Source: Macrothele yani (Eukaryota > Arthropoda > Arachnida > Araneae > Macrothelidae). Taken from it: 64,000 nucleotides of DNA. Both the position numbers and the translations under genes were made by a program. The notes under the pieces were generated by a model. That model had not been told where the DNA came from and searched no databases. It saw only the letters and a list, made by a program, of their open reading frames with translations. Within the stretch, counting starts at the first letter, position 1. The number at the start of each line of letters is the position of its first letter. The stretch lies in contig CM077011.1 in NCBI GenBank assembly GCA_039090855.1, positions 21,825,001-21,889,000 of the forward strand. The letters are read 5' to 3'. Shown here piece by piece: positions 61,975 to 64,000 of this stretch.

Positions 61975-64000
61975 TGTGTATATATACATACTTCCTTGTG
62001 TCACTTCTTACTCGAGAATAGACTAAGAATGATTGCCGAATAATTATGTAGAAGCATTTCTGAAGAGTCGTCTACCAAAACGTAGAAACCTTGCCTGATC
62101 TCACATTGCACAATGAGTTCTTATCTCAGTAGTGGCTTGCACTTTCACGGGCCCTCAGAAGTTGCCAACTTTAAATTCATCGGACGCAACTATGTCATTA
62201 ACCCTACAAGTGGCTCATGTACCTGAAACCAAATGGTACCCAAAATTTTCTATACTCTCCTGACGGAAATGTTCATGTAATGGCAATTACTCCCCTCACA
62301 CCTCAGCAGTACCGACCATAAACCTGTCACTTGTGAGAGGCACTAGCCTTTATTCTCTGCTCCATACCCCCAAGAAATAATGGGGAAGGGCTAGCTCCCA
62401 TGACAAGGACATCATACCAATGGCTAGAAATAAGGGACTGAAACATCTTTCCGATGTTCGACGCCATTGTTACAGTCGTTGTAGCAGGTATCTATTCAGA
62501 AAGCATTAGTGAAAATTATCCTCTTAAATTACCACTTTGAATAACAAAGCTAAGAGGACAGCAATGTTTACTGATGCGCAGGTTCACCCGTTCCAGCTGC
62601 GTTCTGTCCACTTCTTAAATTAGACAGCAAATGTATTCATTCTAGCTGAAATCAGCCTATTTTGCTAACGCCGAATTAATTCGTTCCAATCGGTTAAAGG
62701 GTTAAGTCAGAAAAACATTTAAAGAAAAGGAACTAAATGTGCATCAAGTTACAGGAATTCAAACGGAGTCTAAATTAGACGTATAAATCACACATTCGAC
62801 AACGGGGACAGCCTCCTTGCTTATCTGCATAGTAATATGCTAATACTCTATCGTTATATCGTATCTCGTTGAAGCTCCCTCCATCAGGTGTTCCAATTTA
62901 TTCGACGTATGTTTCGCTGCAAGTTGTATTTTGATGTCTTGCTAGCAACGCTACAAAAGCTCAACTTCATTGTGGACGGAAAATGTTATCGTAATCAAGA
63001 GTTCACTGATGAAAACATCAGACTAACGTCTTCTGTTTCAAATTTTCTGTCATGAAGCAGATGCTTACGCATCCGAAAACACTTCGAAAATTATGAATAA
63101 TAGGGCAATTAGAATATTCATTCTACAAGATAGATAATCGCAGAAAACACGCAAATAGAGAAAAGGCACGCACACCGTATATGAAAGGAATGCTTAAGCA
63201 CAATCCCTCCCTTCGTGAGTTTAATTGCGTTGTCGAGGAATTTCCCGTGTTTGCAGTGATGCTGGAAGAATGAGAAAATTAGCAGAAGAATGAGAATTCC
63301 GTTTTTAGGAGGAAATTATTAATATTGTTTTGTATCCTGCGCAAAAAAAGGAGCCCACACCCCAGGAGAAATCAAAATTACCGTGAGTTGTCATTTAATT
63401 TCAGTGCCGTTTCAGTAATCATATGTCAGAGCTCGTAACTCCCTTTGATTAATAGGAATCGGGAATGTAAAATAAAGGTGCCTAATTAATCAGAGAATCG
63501 GTGACTGCAGAATTTTAATTAAGACTCCAATGAAGATAATATCATATGCGGTGCAAACAAAAGTAACATTGGTTTAGAAACTTATTTGTTTGGCGACAAG
63601 TATTTTATTTTTATCGCAATCATTTGTTGTGAACATATTGCCATCTTTCTTTTTAATTTTCTATTCGATTCCAAATGATAGCCTTACACTCATTTATATC
63701 TCCAGGCGATTCAGATAGTGCAACAGCCTAACAAACGAAAATAATTTTTTTTTGTTCTTGTCTGTCGTGATCTTTAACATTTTTAGCTCTTTAAATTTAT
63801 ATTGATGATTTTCCTTTATTAAAGGACTTTAATTTGGGAGCTTTCTTTCATATCATTACAATCCCCACAATGAATGCCTATGCATTTATTTTTTCATGGA
63901 TAAACCAATTCTTTTAAAACACTGCTTTGAACAATTTATAGAAAGTTTAATTTATTTTTCCTATTGAAAAAAATTGGTTATTAAAGTAAGTTTGGCCCGC
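61975..64000. other. No recognisable gene or repeat
   Basis: AT-rich. A lone cggttaaagggttaa at about 62691-62705 resembles the right end of the piggyBac-like MITE without a partner. No open frame with a family motif is seen up to the window edge. Confidence 0.5.

Overview
The window looks like intergenic DNA of an arthropod nuclear genome, assembled almost entirely from mobile elements and tandem repeats. I found no convincing host protein gene, rRNA or free-standing functional tRNA. The arthropod call is inference. It rests on the mix of mariner (DD34D), Tc1 (DD34E), RTE-type LINEs ending in a GAT repeat, TTAA-flanked MITEs and tRNA-derived SINEs, all decayed by stops and frameshifts, in an AT-rich background. 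The species cannot be named from the sequence.

Layout. 1-3150: a degenerate ~150-bp tandem array split by a complete mariner (1388-2703) and a SINE. 3425-4192: an internally deleted mariner-like element. 4200-4774: a compact LTR element (TRIM type) with primer-binding site, polypurine tract and a tRNA-like sequence inside each LTR. 6684-8164: the longest of five copies of an element built from ~147-bp units, each with a GGGTCAAAGGTCA motif. 8391-12514: two Tc1 elements, one partial and one complete. 14880-15513: a LINE remnant. 16790-19447: three more copies of the 147-bp element and a palindromic TTAA MITE. 19871-23308: a second mariner, a foldback made from a Tc1 3' end, and another TTAA MITE. 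23975-24184: an inverted repeat with a tRNA-like core. 28006-30310: two RTE fragments facing away from a decayed pogo/Tigger element. 32336-34498 and 39210-40700: minisatellites and a strong hairpin. 42830-46790: the ~150-bp array again, interrupted by a nearly full-length RTE. 48116-50657: nested SINEs, a 42-bp minisatellite and two tRNA-like elements. 51240-54585: a second RTE copy between two Penelope-like repeats carrying hammerhead-ribozyme-like cores. 55333-62000: a 37-bp minisatellite split by a SINE, a piggyBac-like MITE, and a complete but dead Tc1.

No operon or pathway is present. The coding remnants are transposases and reverse transcriptases, all with at least one disabling lesion. 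The short elements (SINEs, MITEs, TRIM, 147-bp element) are non-autonomous and would depend on enzymes made elsewhere. The most interesting signals are regulatory: pol III A/B boxes in an LTR, nuclear-receptor DR1-like motifs repeated at nucleosome spacing, CTCF-core-like motifs in the ~150-bp array, and ribozyme-like cores in Penelope-like ends.
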